Assembly: GCF_035207705.1 (NCBI RefSeq)
Contig: NZ_CP128187.1
Coordinates: forward strand, 3,844,001-3,908,000
DNA: 64,000 nucleotides
Source: Maribacter sp. BPC-D8
GTDB lineage: Bacteria; Bacteroidota; Bacteroidia; Flavobacteriales; Flavobacteriaceae
Direction: 5' to 3'
Under the pieces are notes generated by a model. That model had not been told where the DNA came from, searched no databases, and saw nothing but the letters and a program-made list of their open reading frames with translations. The position numbers and the translations under genes were made by a program. Below, one piece after another: positions 15,482-23,744 of the stretch; the first letter of the stretch is position 1, and every line of letters starts with the position of its first letter.

Positions 15482-16210
15482 ATGAAGAAAATTATTTTCA
15501 CTTATCTATCTCTTATATTTTTATTCGGTTGCTCCAGTAATGATACAGAAGAACAATTAAACCTTATAAGTATTCAAATAGACCTAGATCAAGTAGAAGA
15601 ATACTCAGATGACTATGAGTATACAGACTTTATGGTAAAGGTATACGATACCAAAGAAGATTATTTCAATGAAGTAAACGCAGTCTTTTCGGGTAATATA
15701 GATGCTACTGGCAAAATCTCAATTTCAGAAAATTTAGAGGAAAAGAGTTACTATGTAGATATTTATACAGAAGATAAAGTATTAAGTAATTGGGAAGTAA
15801 TTGATTTAGATGTAGACGCTTCTAATATTATTAAGTTTTCTCCTGCAAACACCAATGAGTCTTATTCTACGGTGTACATGACAGATCATAGAAAGTTCGT
15901 TGGTAATTGGTCTTTTCTATCTTATGAACAAATCAATAATGACAATGAGGAAAGAACGGATAAAGTGTTTTTGTCCATCAACAAAGAATATACGGCCACT
16001 TCATATGAAACGTATGACGGAGTAGCATATCAATTACACTTTAAACTACTTGGAAATGGATATTTAGAATTGGTTACGATACAGCCTAGTTCAGATAATT
16101 ATCCGGTTTACGAAACTAATTCAGAAGATATAGTAGTACAGATAGAGCAAGATGGATTATTATATTTTACAAATTACTCTGGTGATAAAGCGGTTTATGT
16201 TAGCAATTAG
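15482..16210 (+). CDS. Hypothetical lipoprotein
   Basis: A 242-residue protein with a lipoprotein signal: MKKIIFTYLSLIFLFGC, with the lipobox cysteine at residue 17, followed by SSNDTEEQ. The mature part is acidic and beta-rich and has no motif that I recognise. The GNWSFLSYEQ segment near residue 140 is reminiscent of the lipocalin-like domain of many Bacteroidota surface lipoproteins, which is only a suggestion. It is monocistronic, with a terminator at 16243. Confidence 0.75.
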   Translation: MKKIIFTYLSLIFLFGCSSNDTEEQLNLISIQIDLDQVEEYSDDYEYTDFMVKVYDTKEDYFNEVNAVFSGNIDATGKISISENLEEKSYYVDIYTEDKVLSNWEVIDLDVDASNIIKFSPANTNESYSTVYMTDHRKFVGNWSFLSYEQINNDNEERTDKVFLSINKEYTATSYETYDGVAYQLHFKLLGNGYLELVTIQPSSDNYPVYETNSEDIVVQIEQDGLLYFTNYSGDKAVYVSN

Positions 16211-16242
16211 ATAAAACGATTCTAAAAAATAATAAGTATTAG

Positions 16243-16273
16243 AAAAGGCTTTCAGTTATGGGAGCCTTTTTTT
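16243..16273 (+). terminator. Terminator after the lipoprotein gene
   Basis: A hairpin with AAAAGGCT and AGCCTTTT arms around a 15-base middle, followed by a T-run. Confidence 0.75.
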
Positions 16274-16336
16274 ATTTGTTCCTATTTGTAATTAAACAAA
16301 TACAAGTTTTCTAGCACACCACCACAAAACAATATT

Positions 16337-17377
16337 CTACAAACTAGAACTAATACAAAACAACGTATCATCTACATTCACTGGCGGTGTTGATATTTTA
16401 TACAGAATAATACCAGTTGCATCAGCTTTGTATTCTTTGAGTTTCTCGCCAAATTCGTTCGTAATATATCCTATGATATCACCTTTTGTAACAGCATCAC
16501 CTGCTTTAAGGTTGCTATAGAAAAGTCCGGTTTCGGAGGCGCTGATATAGGTCGGGTTGTTTAGTTGTACTAGGTTGGCATGTGGTCCTGTTCCTTTATT
16601 ATACATATCTAAGTTGTTCAGCATATTGTATACGCCGTTTTTTATAAAGCTTACGGCATCTTTCTGTACGTTGCCCAATTTGCCGCTTTCAAAGCTCAAG
16701 GCTATTTTTCCATCTTGCGAGGCTTGTTTAAAGACATATTTTGCAGGTTCGTTGTCCTTTAGAGTGAACGGATATGAAACAATGTATTCAAATCCGCTGA
16801 TCTCTGTAAGTTCCCTAGCTTTTTTTGTTTGTTCCGGATAATTGGGGTTATCGTAGAAAAGTGCAAACGGAAGCAGATCTTCATTGACACCACCACCATG
16901 AATATCTAAAAATACATCGCTAGCGGGTATTATGGTCGTAGTAATGAAATCGGCTATTTTCTGGGTTACGCTACCAGAAGATTTCCCGGGAAAAGCACCA
17001 TTAAGATTCACTTGGTCATACGGATTAACAATAGAGGTTCTTGAAAAGAAAGAACTTGTATTTGCAATAGGTATAATTATCAAAGTACCTTTTAAGTCAT
17101 CGATATTGATTTCTCTTAAAAGCTCTTGAACCCCTACAATTGGCGGATATTCAAAGCCGTGTACTCCGGCAACCATGGTAAAAACAGGACCTTCACTCTT
17201 TCCTTTTAATATAGATATAGGTAAATAGGTTTTGTTGTTTCTATGATCTTGAAATTCTATACGAATGTTGTCTTTTGATGGTCTTTTTGTGTTTGAAAAT
17301 ACATCTTGAAAGCTATTTTGAGCTATCCCCGAAGTAATTGATAAAAACATGAAAAGGGTAAAAAGAAGCTTTGACAT
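16337..17377 (-). CDS. Secreted succinylglutamate desuccinylase/aspartoacylase-like protein
   Basis: A 346-residue M14-like zinc hydrolase with an N-terminal signal peptide (MSKLLFTLFMFLSITSGIAQ). The zinc-binding motif is GVHGFEYPP (H and E), and the third ligand is expected in FLDIHGGG. The C-terminal half has the beta-domain typical of AspA/AstE proteins. Members hydrolyse N-acyl amino acids or related amides. The signal peptide puts it in the periplasm, unlike cytoplasmic AstE. The frame extends 31 codons upstream, but the ATG at 17377 gives the signal peptide. Confidence 0.8.
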   Translation of the reverse strand: MSKLLFTLFMFLSITSGIAQNSFQDVFSNTKRPSKDNIRIEFQDHRNNKTYLPISILKGKSEGPVFTMVAGVHGFEYPPIVGVQELLREINIDDLKGTLIIIPIANTSSFFSRTSIVNPYDQVNLNGAFPGKSSGSVTQKIADFITTTIIPASDVFLDIHGGGVNEDLLPFALFYDNPNYPEQTKKARELTEISGFEYIVSYPFTLKDNEPAKYVFKQASQDGKIALSFESGKLGNVQKDAVSFIKNGVYNMLNNLDMYNKGTGPHANLVQLNNPTYISASETGLFYSNLKAGDAVTKGDIIGYITNEFGEKLKEYKADATGIILYKISTPPVNVDDTLFCISSSL

Positions 17378-17479
17378 GATAAGATATTTTGGTTCAGATT
17401 TGTATAGTATAACTAAGGTATTAAAAACGTAGTAGGTAGTAAAACTTTCTATACACCACAACCGCGGCATACAAACAGC

Positions 17480-17597
17480 TAACTTAATACTTAATACTTA
17501 GTACTTTTTACTTAATACTATTTTGCAACCAACAACCAATTCCTAAATCTCTAACTTGCAGCTCATTCACCAATCAAATCAATCAATCAATCAAATC
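17480..17597. repeat. Short low-complexity repeats between divergent genes
   Basis: Several copies of CTTAATACTT-like words lie at 17480-17520, and four or five AATC units at 17570-17597 just before the serine hydrolase start. No hairpin was seen. Confidence 0.5.
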
Positions 17598-17607
17598 GTT
17601 TACCATC

Positions 17608-18813
17608 ATGATAGCACAAAAAATCAGTTCGCTTATTCTTTTTTCTATGCTAATAGGTAGCACCTATGCACAGACCAATGATTCCATTTCTAACAAACTC
17701 ACCAACGAATTAGAGCAAATAGCTGGCGACGGACCCATAGTTGGTTTCTCTGTAGCCATCGTTAATGAAGAAGGAACGCTGTATGAAAACGGATTCGGAT
17801 TTGCAGACAAGAAGGCAAATAAGAAATATACAGAAAACACACTTCAGAACATAGGTTCAATTTCTAAGACGTTTATAGGGGTGGCATTATTAAAGGCACG
17901 AGAATTAGGGAAACTAAAATTAGATGACCCTATAAATGACTATCTGCCTTTCAAGGTAGAACATCCTAAATTTAAGAATGCACCAATTACTATTCGGCAA
18001 TTGGCTAGTCATACTTCGGGTATAAAAGACCCATTAGAATATGAGAAAAAAGGTTATATACTCAAAGACGCAGAAAACGGAGATGCTAAAGTAAATGGCA
18101 ATTTTCGTAGTCCCGATGAGATGATGCTCCATGGCGATTATCTAAAAGCTATTTTGAGTACAGAAGGCATGTGGTATAAAAAGAAAACCTTTTCAAAGTA
18201 TCCACCAGACGGTATGTTCAACTATTCTAATATTGGCGCAGGTTTGGCAGCGTATGTATTAGAACAGGCAACGGGAGAATCGTTCCCAGAGTTTACTCAA
18301 AAACATATTTTTGACCCTTTAGAAATGACAAGTACCGGATGGTCTTTTGATACCATAGACTTCTCAATGCATTCCAAGTTATATGCCGATGCAGATACTG
18401 AACTGGCATTTTACAAGCTAGTGAATTACCCAGATGGCGGACTCATTACCTCTGCTCACGATTTGGCAAAATACCTATCTGAGATTATAAAAGGCTATGC
18501 AGGTACTGGCACAATGTTAACGGCAGAAAGCTATAAAGAGTTATTTATACCCCAGTTGACCGATGAGAACCATAAAGACCGAAGTGATAGTGAATATAAT
18601 GACGAATACAATATGGGTGTGTTTATGGGCATATCTTCAAAAGGGCAAATTGGGCATACAGGCGGAGACCCAAGTGTAGTCACCCACATGTTCTTTAATG
18701 AAAAGACCAAGGTCGGAAAACTGTTATTGGTCAACACAGAATTAGAAAAAGAAAGTGTACAAGAATTTATTGCCATTTGGAGAGCTTTAATTGCCAACGA
18801 AGATCAGTTTTAG
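17608..18813 (+). CDS. Serine hydrolase, beta-lactamase class C / DD-peptidase family
   Basis: A 401-residue protein with a signal peptide (MIAQKISSLILFSMLIGSTYAQ). The penicillin-binding active site is complete: SISK at 84-87 (nucleophile S84), YSN at 206-208, and HTGG at 350-353 in the place of the KTG triad. Such proteins act on D-amino-acid peptides, beta-lactams or esters in the periplasm. It lies 18 nt before the sigZ gene in the same direction. Confidence 0.87.
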   Translation: MIAQKISSLILFSMLIGSTYAQTNDSISNKLTNELEQIAGDGPIVGFSVAIVNEEGTLYENGFGFADKKANKKYTENTLQNIGSISKTFIGVALLKARELGKLKLDDPINDYLPFKVEHPKFKNAPITIRQLASHTSGIKDPLEYEKKGYILKDAENGDAKVNGNFRSPDEMMLHGDYLKAILSTEGMWYKKKTFSKYPPDGMFNYSNIGAGLAAYVLEQATGESFPEFTQKHIFDPLEMTSTGWSFDTIDFSMHSKLYADADTELAFYKLVNYPDGGLITSAHDLAKYLSEIIKGYAGTGTMLTAESYKELFIPQLTDENHKDRSDSEYNDEYNMGVFMGISSKGQIGHTGGDPSVVTHMFFNEKTKVGKLLLVNTELEKESVQEFIAIWRALIANEDQF

Positions 18814-18831
18814 CGGAAAAAGGAAAGTAGT

Positions 18832-19368
18832 ATGAAAAATGAAATCAATACCATTTGGCTAGACCTCAATGAAGAATTGTATCATTTCATTTTGGGTAAA
18901 ATTAAAGATGAGCACCAGGCAAAAGATATTCATCAAGAGGTGTTTTTGAAGATACAGACCAAAATTCATCAGCTGCAGCACACGTCTAAGTTGACATCTT
19001 GGGTATATCAAATTACGCGAAATACGATCATAGACCATTTTCGAAAGCAACAAAGCCCTACGGTCGATGTGCTAGATATTGATATGCCAGAGGAAGAAGC
19101 CAATGATTTTAATTATTCAAAGTTGACCAACTGCATCAATCAGAAAATAGGCGAATTGTCTGCCCAGCATAAAGAAGCTATTGTATTGACCACCTTTCAA
19201 GAGTATTCTCAAAAGGAGTTGGCAAAGCACTTGAACATATCGTATTCGGGCACAAAATCTCGGGTGCAAAAAGCACGCGAAATATTAAAAATTCAGTTGC
19301 TCAGTTGTCCGAATGTTGCTGTTGATGGGACCGGTAAATTACTCGATTTTAAAAATAATGAAGATTAG
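18832..19368 (+). CDS. sigZ: RNA polymerase sigma factor, SigZ group
   Basis: A 178-residue ECF-type sigma factor. Region 2 spans about residues 10-75 (HFILGKIKDEHQAKDIHQEV...TSWVYQITRNTIIDHFR) and region 4 about 105-160 (LSAQHKEAIVLTTFQEYSQKELAKHLNISYSGTKSRVQKAR). The C-terminal tail LSCPNVAVDGTGKLLDF is typical of SigZ proteins. No anti-sigma factor is adjacent. The position right after a periplasmic serine hydrolase and before a PhzF protein suggests one transcript, but the regulon cannot be seen. Confidence 0.85.
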   Translation: MKNEINTIWLDLNEELYHFILGKIKDEHQAKDIHQEVFLKIQTKIHQLQHTSKLTSWVYQITRNTIIDHFRKQQSPTVDVLDIDMPEEEANDFNYSKLTNCINQKIGELSAQHKEAIVLTTFQEYSQKELAKHLNISYSGTKSRVQKAREILKIQLLSCPNVAVDGTGKLLDFKNNED

Positions 19369-19421
19369 CTACGTCTTTTTTTAATGTCCGCCGTCTATCT
19401 GCTATAAACCTTAAATAAGTT

Positions 19422-20309
19422 ATGATGGACGATACAAAAACAGTAACCGTACAAATACTAAATGCCTTCACCGAGAATAATAAAGGCGGCAACCCGGCAG
19501 GTGTAGTACTGCATGCAGATGCCTTATCGCACGAAAACAAATTAGAGATAGCCCAGAAAGTCGGACTCTCAGAAACTGCATTTATATCAGAATCTAAGAC
19601 GGCAGATTATAAATTAGATTTCTATACACCCACCAAGCAAATAGCACATTGTGGGCACGCCACTATTGCCGCATTCTCCTATTTAAAACAATTGGGCTTG
19701 CTAAAGAGTAATGCCTCTTCTAAAGAGACCGTTGACGGAATTAGAAAAATAGAAATACAGGGCGATTTAGCTTTTATGGAGCAATTGGCACCAACATATG
19801 TATACCCAACAGAAAGAGAAAACGATATTTTAGTTTCCTTAGGATTAACAAAAGAAGACCTACTACCAAACGCTCCAATGCAAGTAGTCAATACGGGGAA
19901 TTCCTTTTTATTGATTCCTGTGAAAGATGTAAAGACGTTAGAAGATATTACGCCAGATTTTGATGCCATAGAAAGCATCAGTGAAGCATATGATTTAATA
20001 GGATATTACGTATTCACCACCAATGCACCAGCAGAAATAGATGCAACAACAAGAATGTTTGCACCACGCTACGGTATTTTAGAAGAAGCAGGTACAGGCA
20101 TGGCTGCAGGTCCGCTAGTAAGTTACTTGTATGATGTATTACAGCTAAAGAAAACCGCATTTAAAATTCAGCAAGGCAAATACATGAGCCCGCCATCATC
20201 AAGTGCGATTGAAGTACAGTTGCAAGTGGAGAATGAAAAAATTACCGGACTAATGGCTGGTGGAAAAGGGGTAGTGGCAAGTCAGATTGAAGTTGTTTTA
20301 ACTAAATAG
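19422..20309 (+). CDS. PhzF family isomerase
   Basis: A 295-residue protein of the PhzF/diaminopimelate-epimerase fold. Family landmarks are GGNPAGVVL (22-30), the catalytic glutamate E51 in LSETAF, HCGHAT (76-81) and the C-terminal EEAGTGMAAGPL. PhzF isomerises DHHA in phenazine synthesis, but most homologues, as here, lie outside phenazine clusters and have unknown substrates. It lies 53 nt behind sigZ. Confidence 0.87.
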   Translation: MMDDTKTVTVQILNAFTENNKGGNPAGVVLHADALSHENKLEIAQKVGLSETAFISESKTADYKLDFYTPTKQIAHCGHATIAAFSYLKQLGLLKSNASSKETVDGIRKIEIQGDLAFMEQLAPTYVYPTERENDILVSLGLTKEDLLPNAPMQVVNTGNSFLLIPVKDVKTLEDITPDFDAIESISEAYDLIGYYVFTTNAPAEIDATTRMFAPRYGILEEAGTGMAAGPLVSYLYDVLQLKKTAFKIQQGKYMSPPSSSAIEVQLQVENEKITGLMAGGKGVVASQIEVVLTK

Positions 20310-20326
20310 TGTTAATGAGACCTAAT

Positions 20327-20351
20327 GTCACATTGAGCGCAGTCGAAATGC
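20327..20351. repeat. Dispersed flavobacterial intergenic repeat
   Basis: A 25-bp word beginning GTCACATTGAGCGC and ending GTCGAAATGC. It matches, from memory, a short repeat scattered between genes in many Flavobacteriaceae. No second copy was found in this window. Confidence 0.4.
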
Positions 20352-20400
20352 TTTGATGTTAGAATTTCAATTTCATTCCATTCTTTTCCGCAATTATAAA

Positions 20401-20461
20401 TTGAAGAAAAATACTACCTTGTTGGTCGGTTCTAAAACATTAATTCCTTTACTAGTTTTAG
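20401..20461 (+). repeat. Direct repeat at the left edge of the accessory island
   Basis: The first 39 bases match 21908-21946 with one mismatch. The block ends in an inverted repeat, CTAAAAC...GTTTTAG, with a 16-nt middle that differs between the copies. It lies between phzF and the SUKH gene. Confidence 0.65.
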
Positions 20462-20513
20462 ATTTAATTATAGAAATCAGTAAATAATTGTTAGCGAAAC
20501 AGTAAAAAACAAT

Positions 20514-21236
20514 ATGACAAATCTTGAAATAATTAAGAAACTCAAAGAATCAACCTTTACAGATGAGGATGGAGAACAATATCAACTTGAATTTCAAGAA
20601 GGATTAACCGATGCAGAAATTAAACAGCTAAAAGAACAATTTCCTAGTAAAAACATTGACGACGAAATACTAGAGATATTGAAAGAAACTAGAGGTTGGG
20701 ATGGTTATGGACTTGAAATGGTTCATTTCGATTCCATTGGGCAGTTTGGCTTTTGGGAGTTATCAGCAAACTCTCTCACTCTTGGACACGATGGTTTTGG
20801 AAATCATTGGATTCTTGATTTAGATGGTAACGGAAACACGAATAAAGTATTTTTTGCTTGTCACGACCCAGCAGTTTTTGTTGTTCATTCACAAAGCATA
20901 AATGAATATTTAAACCATGTTTTAGAATTTTACCAAAGTCCTGAGGAGTGTTATTTGAATGAAATTCACGATAAAACCGTTATGACAATTTGGGATGAAA
21001 ACGGACTATGTTCATCAAAAACCGAATTTGCAAATAGTAATCCTGGTTTCAAAGACTTCTTGAAAAAATTTGATGGAGATGAATGGACTGTAGCTGATCT
21101 AAGAGAAGGTAGAAATAAGGATGGCTTCGCTTGGGGAAAGTTTGGTGCTAATCAATTTACCGAAAGACATCCAACTGAATTAGTTTGGATCATAAAGAAT
21201 AAAAAAAAAGGATTTTTAGCTAAACTTTTCGGATAA
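20514..21236 (+). CDS. SUKH (SMI1/KNR4) family protein, immunity-like
   Basis: A 240-residue protein. The N-terminal helix and the segment LTDAEIKQLKEQFPSKNIDDEILEIL, followed by GYGLEMVHFDSIGQFGF, DGFGNHWILDL and VFFACHDPAVFVVHSQSINEYL, match the SUKH superfamily pattern. SUKH proteins are commonly immunity proteins that neutralise contact-dependent or polymorphic toxins. No toxin gene is adjacent. The position between two direct repeats next to Gabija fits an accessory cassette. Confidence 0.75.
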   Translation: MTNLEIIKKLKESTFTDEDGEQYQLEFQEGLTDAEIKQLKEQFPSKNIDDEILEILKETRGWDGYGLEMVHFDSIGQFGFWELSANSLTLGHDGFGNHWILDLDGNGNTNKVFFACHDPAVFVVHSQSINEYLNHVLEFYQSPEECYLNEIHDKTVMTIWDENGLCSSKTEFANSNPGFKDFLKKFDGDEWTVADLREGRNKDGFAWGKFGANQFTERHPTELVWIIKNKKKGFLAKLFG

Positions 21237-21329
21237 TAAAGAATAATATCAAAAACTGAAATGTTTTTCCTTAGAAGAAGAATGAGATTCAAATTACAAA
21301 CTCAGTTTTAGTAAAACGCATTAAATCTT

Positions 21330-21869
21330 ATGTTTACTCCTATCATCAGAATTATCCTTGTCATTTCATGTATTGGAATGTCAATATTTTTTTATTCAAA
21401 AAATGATTTTACTAATATGGCAATGACTATACTAGCAGCAGGTCTTTTCGCTTACGGTTACTTTCAGTATGGAACCGTATATGCAGCCTTCAATCAGCTA
21501 AAAAAAAATAACTTTAAAAAAGCCGAAAAGCTGATCGCAAAGGTTAAAAATCCACGTTACTTAGCTAAAAGTCATAAAAGTTACTACCACTTTACAAAAG
21601 GAATTATTGCTTTTGAGAATGGTGATTGTGATTATGGTTACTCCGAATTGACTAAAGCTTTGGAAATTGGACTGCGAACAAAAAATGACACTTCAATAGT
21701 ACTATTGAATTTGGCTGAAATAGAATTCGAGCGTAAAAAGTTAAAAGAAGCAGAGGCTTTTTTGAAACAGCTAAAAGAATTTAAATTAAAACCATTGGTC
21801 AAAGTAGAGGTAGATAAATTGATTGAAAAAATAAATGTAGAAAGACAAAAAACTGAACTTAAAAACTAG
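21330..21869 (+). CDS. Membrane-anchored TPR-like hypothetical protein
   Basis: A 179-residue protein with two N-terminal membrane helices (about 5-22 and 30-50) and a soluble C-terminal part. This part resembles tetratricopeptide units: AFNQLKKNNFKKAEKLIAKV, YYHFTKGIIAFENGDCDYGYSELTKALEIG and VLLNLAEIEFERKKLKEAEAFLKQL. TPR units usually mediate protein contacts. I recognise no specific family. It lies 93 nt after the SUKH gene, before the second direct repeat. Confidence 0.7.
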   Translation: MFTPIIRIILVISCIGMSIFFYSKNDFTNMAMTILAAGLFAYGYFQYGTVYAAFNQLKKNNFKKAEKLIAKVKNPRYLAKSHKSYYHFTKGIIAFENGDCDYGYSELTKALEIGLRTKNDTSIVLLNLAEIEFERKKLKEAEAFLKQLKEFKLKPLVKVEVDKLIEKINVERQKTELKN

Positions 21870-21883
21870 TTATATTCTATAGA

Positions 21884-21901
21884 TTACGGTTATCCGTAAT
21901 G
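21884..21901. repeat. Inverted repeat after the TPR gene
   Basis: ATTACGG (21884-21890) and CCGTAAT (21895-21901) form a 7-bp stem with a TTAT loop, immediately before the second copy of the direct repeat. There is no T-run. Confidence 0.45.
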
Positions 21902-21907
21902 GCACAT

Positions 21908-21967
21908 TGAAGAAAAATACTACCTTGTTGGGCGGTTCTAAAACACTACTTCCCCCTGCCGTTTTAG
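21908..21967 (+). repeat. Direct repeat at the left edge of Gabija
   Basis: The second copy of the block at 20401-20461. The 39-bp core has one mismatch and the closing CTAAAAC...GTTTTAG stem is kept, but the inner bases differ. It lies about 95 nt before the gajA start, so it could also act as a shared leader or promoter region. Confidence 0.65.
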
Positions 21968-22061
21968 AATTTTACTAAATAATTTAATTTTTGGGTGTAA
22001 AGTAACTTGTTGCTTTATGTATTTGTTACCTGCAAGCAAAAAAATATCATCTATTAAACTT

Positions 22062-23744
22062 ATGGCAAAAATTCATAGTCTAAAAATATCAAATTACAGA
22101 GGAATTAAAAAACTTGAGCAAGTTTTTGGTATAACAGATTTCATATGTTTAATCGGGCGTGGAGATTCTGGGAAAACAACTATTCTTGACGCCATTTCGA
22201 AAGTTCTATCTCCAATATGGAATCAGACTTTTCATGATACAGACTTTTATAATGGAAATATTTCTAATTCAATTGAAATTGAGGCTTCCCTATATGATTT
22301 ACCTATTAGTTTGACTAATGAAAACAAATATGGTCTTTATATCAGAGGCTTAGAAAAGGAAACTAATATTATCCATGATGACATAAAAGATGACTACCTA
22401 GAAATTCTTACAATAAAATTAATAGTTGATAAAAATTTAGAACCGAAATGGACTATCGTTAATAACCGAGAAAATCAAGAAGAAATTGAAATGAGGGCAA
22501 ATGATAGAGCTAAACTGAATGTGTTTTTAGTTTCAGATTATGTAGATAAACACTTTTCTTGGAGTAAAGGAAATCCATTATATTCATTGTTAAAACAAGA
22601 TGATTCTATTGATGAAAAAAATAATATAATTCTAGATGCGTTTAGAGAAGCAAAACAAGAAATTGATACAAGCTCATTCAATCATTTAGATGATACGGTT
22701 AAGAAAGTAGTAGATTCAGCCTCAAAATTGGGTGCTGACATTAAAGACAATACAACTACAACTATTGATTTTAAAGATATATCTATTAATAATCAAAGAA
22801 TTAGTTTACATGATGATAAAATACCTTTTAGATTAAAAGGTAAAGGTTCTAAAAGAATAATTTCCATGGCTATCCAAACCGAACTATCAAAGTTAGGAGG
22901 AATTTTATTAATTGATGAAATTGAACAAGGGCTGGAACCAGATAGAGCACAACATCTAGCTCAAACTTTAAAAAGAGAGAATAAAGGTCAAATTTTTATA
23001 ACAACACATTCTAGAGATGTATTAGTAGAATTGACTACAACTGATTTATTTAGAGTAAAAAACAACTACAGTAAACTTTATGAATTTGACTCATCTTTAC
23101 AAGGGTGCATCCGTAGTAATCCAGAGGCTTTCTTTAGTAATAAGGTTTTAGTCTGTGAAGGACCAACCGAAATAGGATTTTGCAGAGGATTAAATAATTA
23201 TTTAATTACTGAGAAAGGTATTAATTCCGCTATTAAAGGTGTTCGTTTTGCTAACGGTGGAGGTTCAACACAAATTGACTATACCAAAGCGTTTCTTAAT
23301 GCAGGCTATAAAGTTTGTTTATTCTGTGACTCGGACGTACAGAAAATAAATGACGAAAAGAGTTCTCTCTCTTTTTTAGGTGTTACGGTTATTGATAGTG
23401 ATGACAAAAAAGCTATGGAAAATCACATTTTTGAAGATTTACCTTGGGATGCTATCGTAGAATTGATAGAATATAGAATAGAAGAAAAAGATGAGGATAG
23501 TGTTAAGGCATCAATAAATTCAAAATATACATCTGAGTTAGGTGAAAACTGGAAAGATATAGATTCAAATGATTTAAGAGATGCAATTTATAAAGCTTCA
23601 ATTGTAAAAAAGAAAGAGTGGTTTAAACGAACTGACCATGGAGAAGTTATTGGTAACATTAGTCTGAAATATAAGCAGAAGTTCCTTGATAAAAAATTAG
23701 GTAAACAAATTGACCAATTAATAAATTGGATTGAAAATGATTGA
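22062..23744 (+). CDS. gajA: Gabija protein GajA (OLD-family ATPase-TOPRIM nuclease)
   Basis: A 560-residue OLD-family protein. The N-terminal ABC-type ATPase has Walker A GRGDSGKT (32-39) and Walker B LLIDEIE (D285, E286), followed by the ITTHSRDV switch. The C-terminal TOPRIM nuclease has VCEGPTE (E366) and CDSDV (D423, D425). In Gabija, GajA is a DNA-nicking nuclease inhibited by nucleotides and activated when phage replication depletes them. The length is close to known GajA (about 580). The ATG at 22062 is preferred over the one at 22017 because it begins the conserved MAKIHSLKISNYRGI strand. The stop overlaps gajB by 8 nt. Confidence 0.9.
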   Translation: MAKIHSLKISNYRGIKKLEQVFGITDFICLIGRGDSGKTTILDAISKVLSPIWNQTFHDTDFYNGNISNSIEIEASLYDLPISLTNENKYGLYIRGLEKETNIIHDDIKDDYLEILTIKLIVDKNLEPKWTIVNNRENQEEIEMRANDRAKLNVFLVSDYVDKHFSWSKGNPLYSLLKQDDSIDEKNNIILDAFREAKQEIDTSSFNHLDDTVKKVVDSASKLGADIKDNTTTTIDFKDISINNQRISLHDDKIPFRLKGKGSKRIISMAIQTELSKLGGILLIDEIEQGLEPDRAQHLAQTLKRENKGQIFITTHSRDVLVELTTTDLFRVKNNYSKLYEFDSSLQGCIRSNPEAFFSNKVLVCEGPTEIGFCRGLNNYLITEKGINSAIKGVRFANGGGSTQIDYTKAFLNAGYKVCLFCDSDVQKINDEKSSLSFLGVTVIDSDDKKAMENHIFEDLPWDAIVELIEYRIEEKDEDSVKASINSKYTSELGENWKDIDSNDLRDAIYKASIVKKKEWFKRTDHGEVIGNISLKYKQKFLDKKLGKQIDQLINWIEND

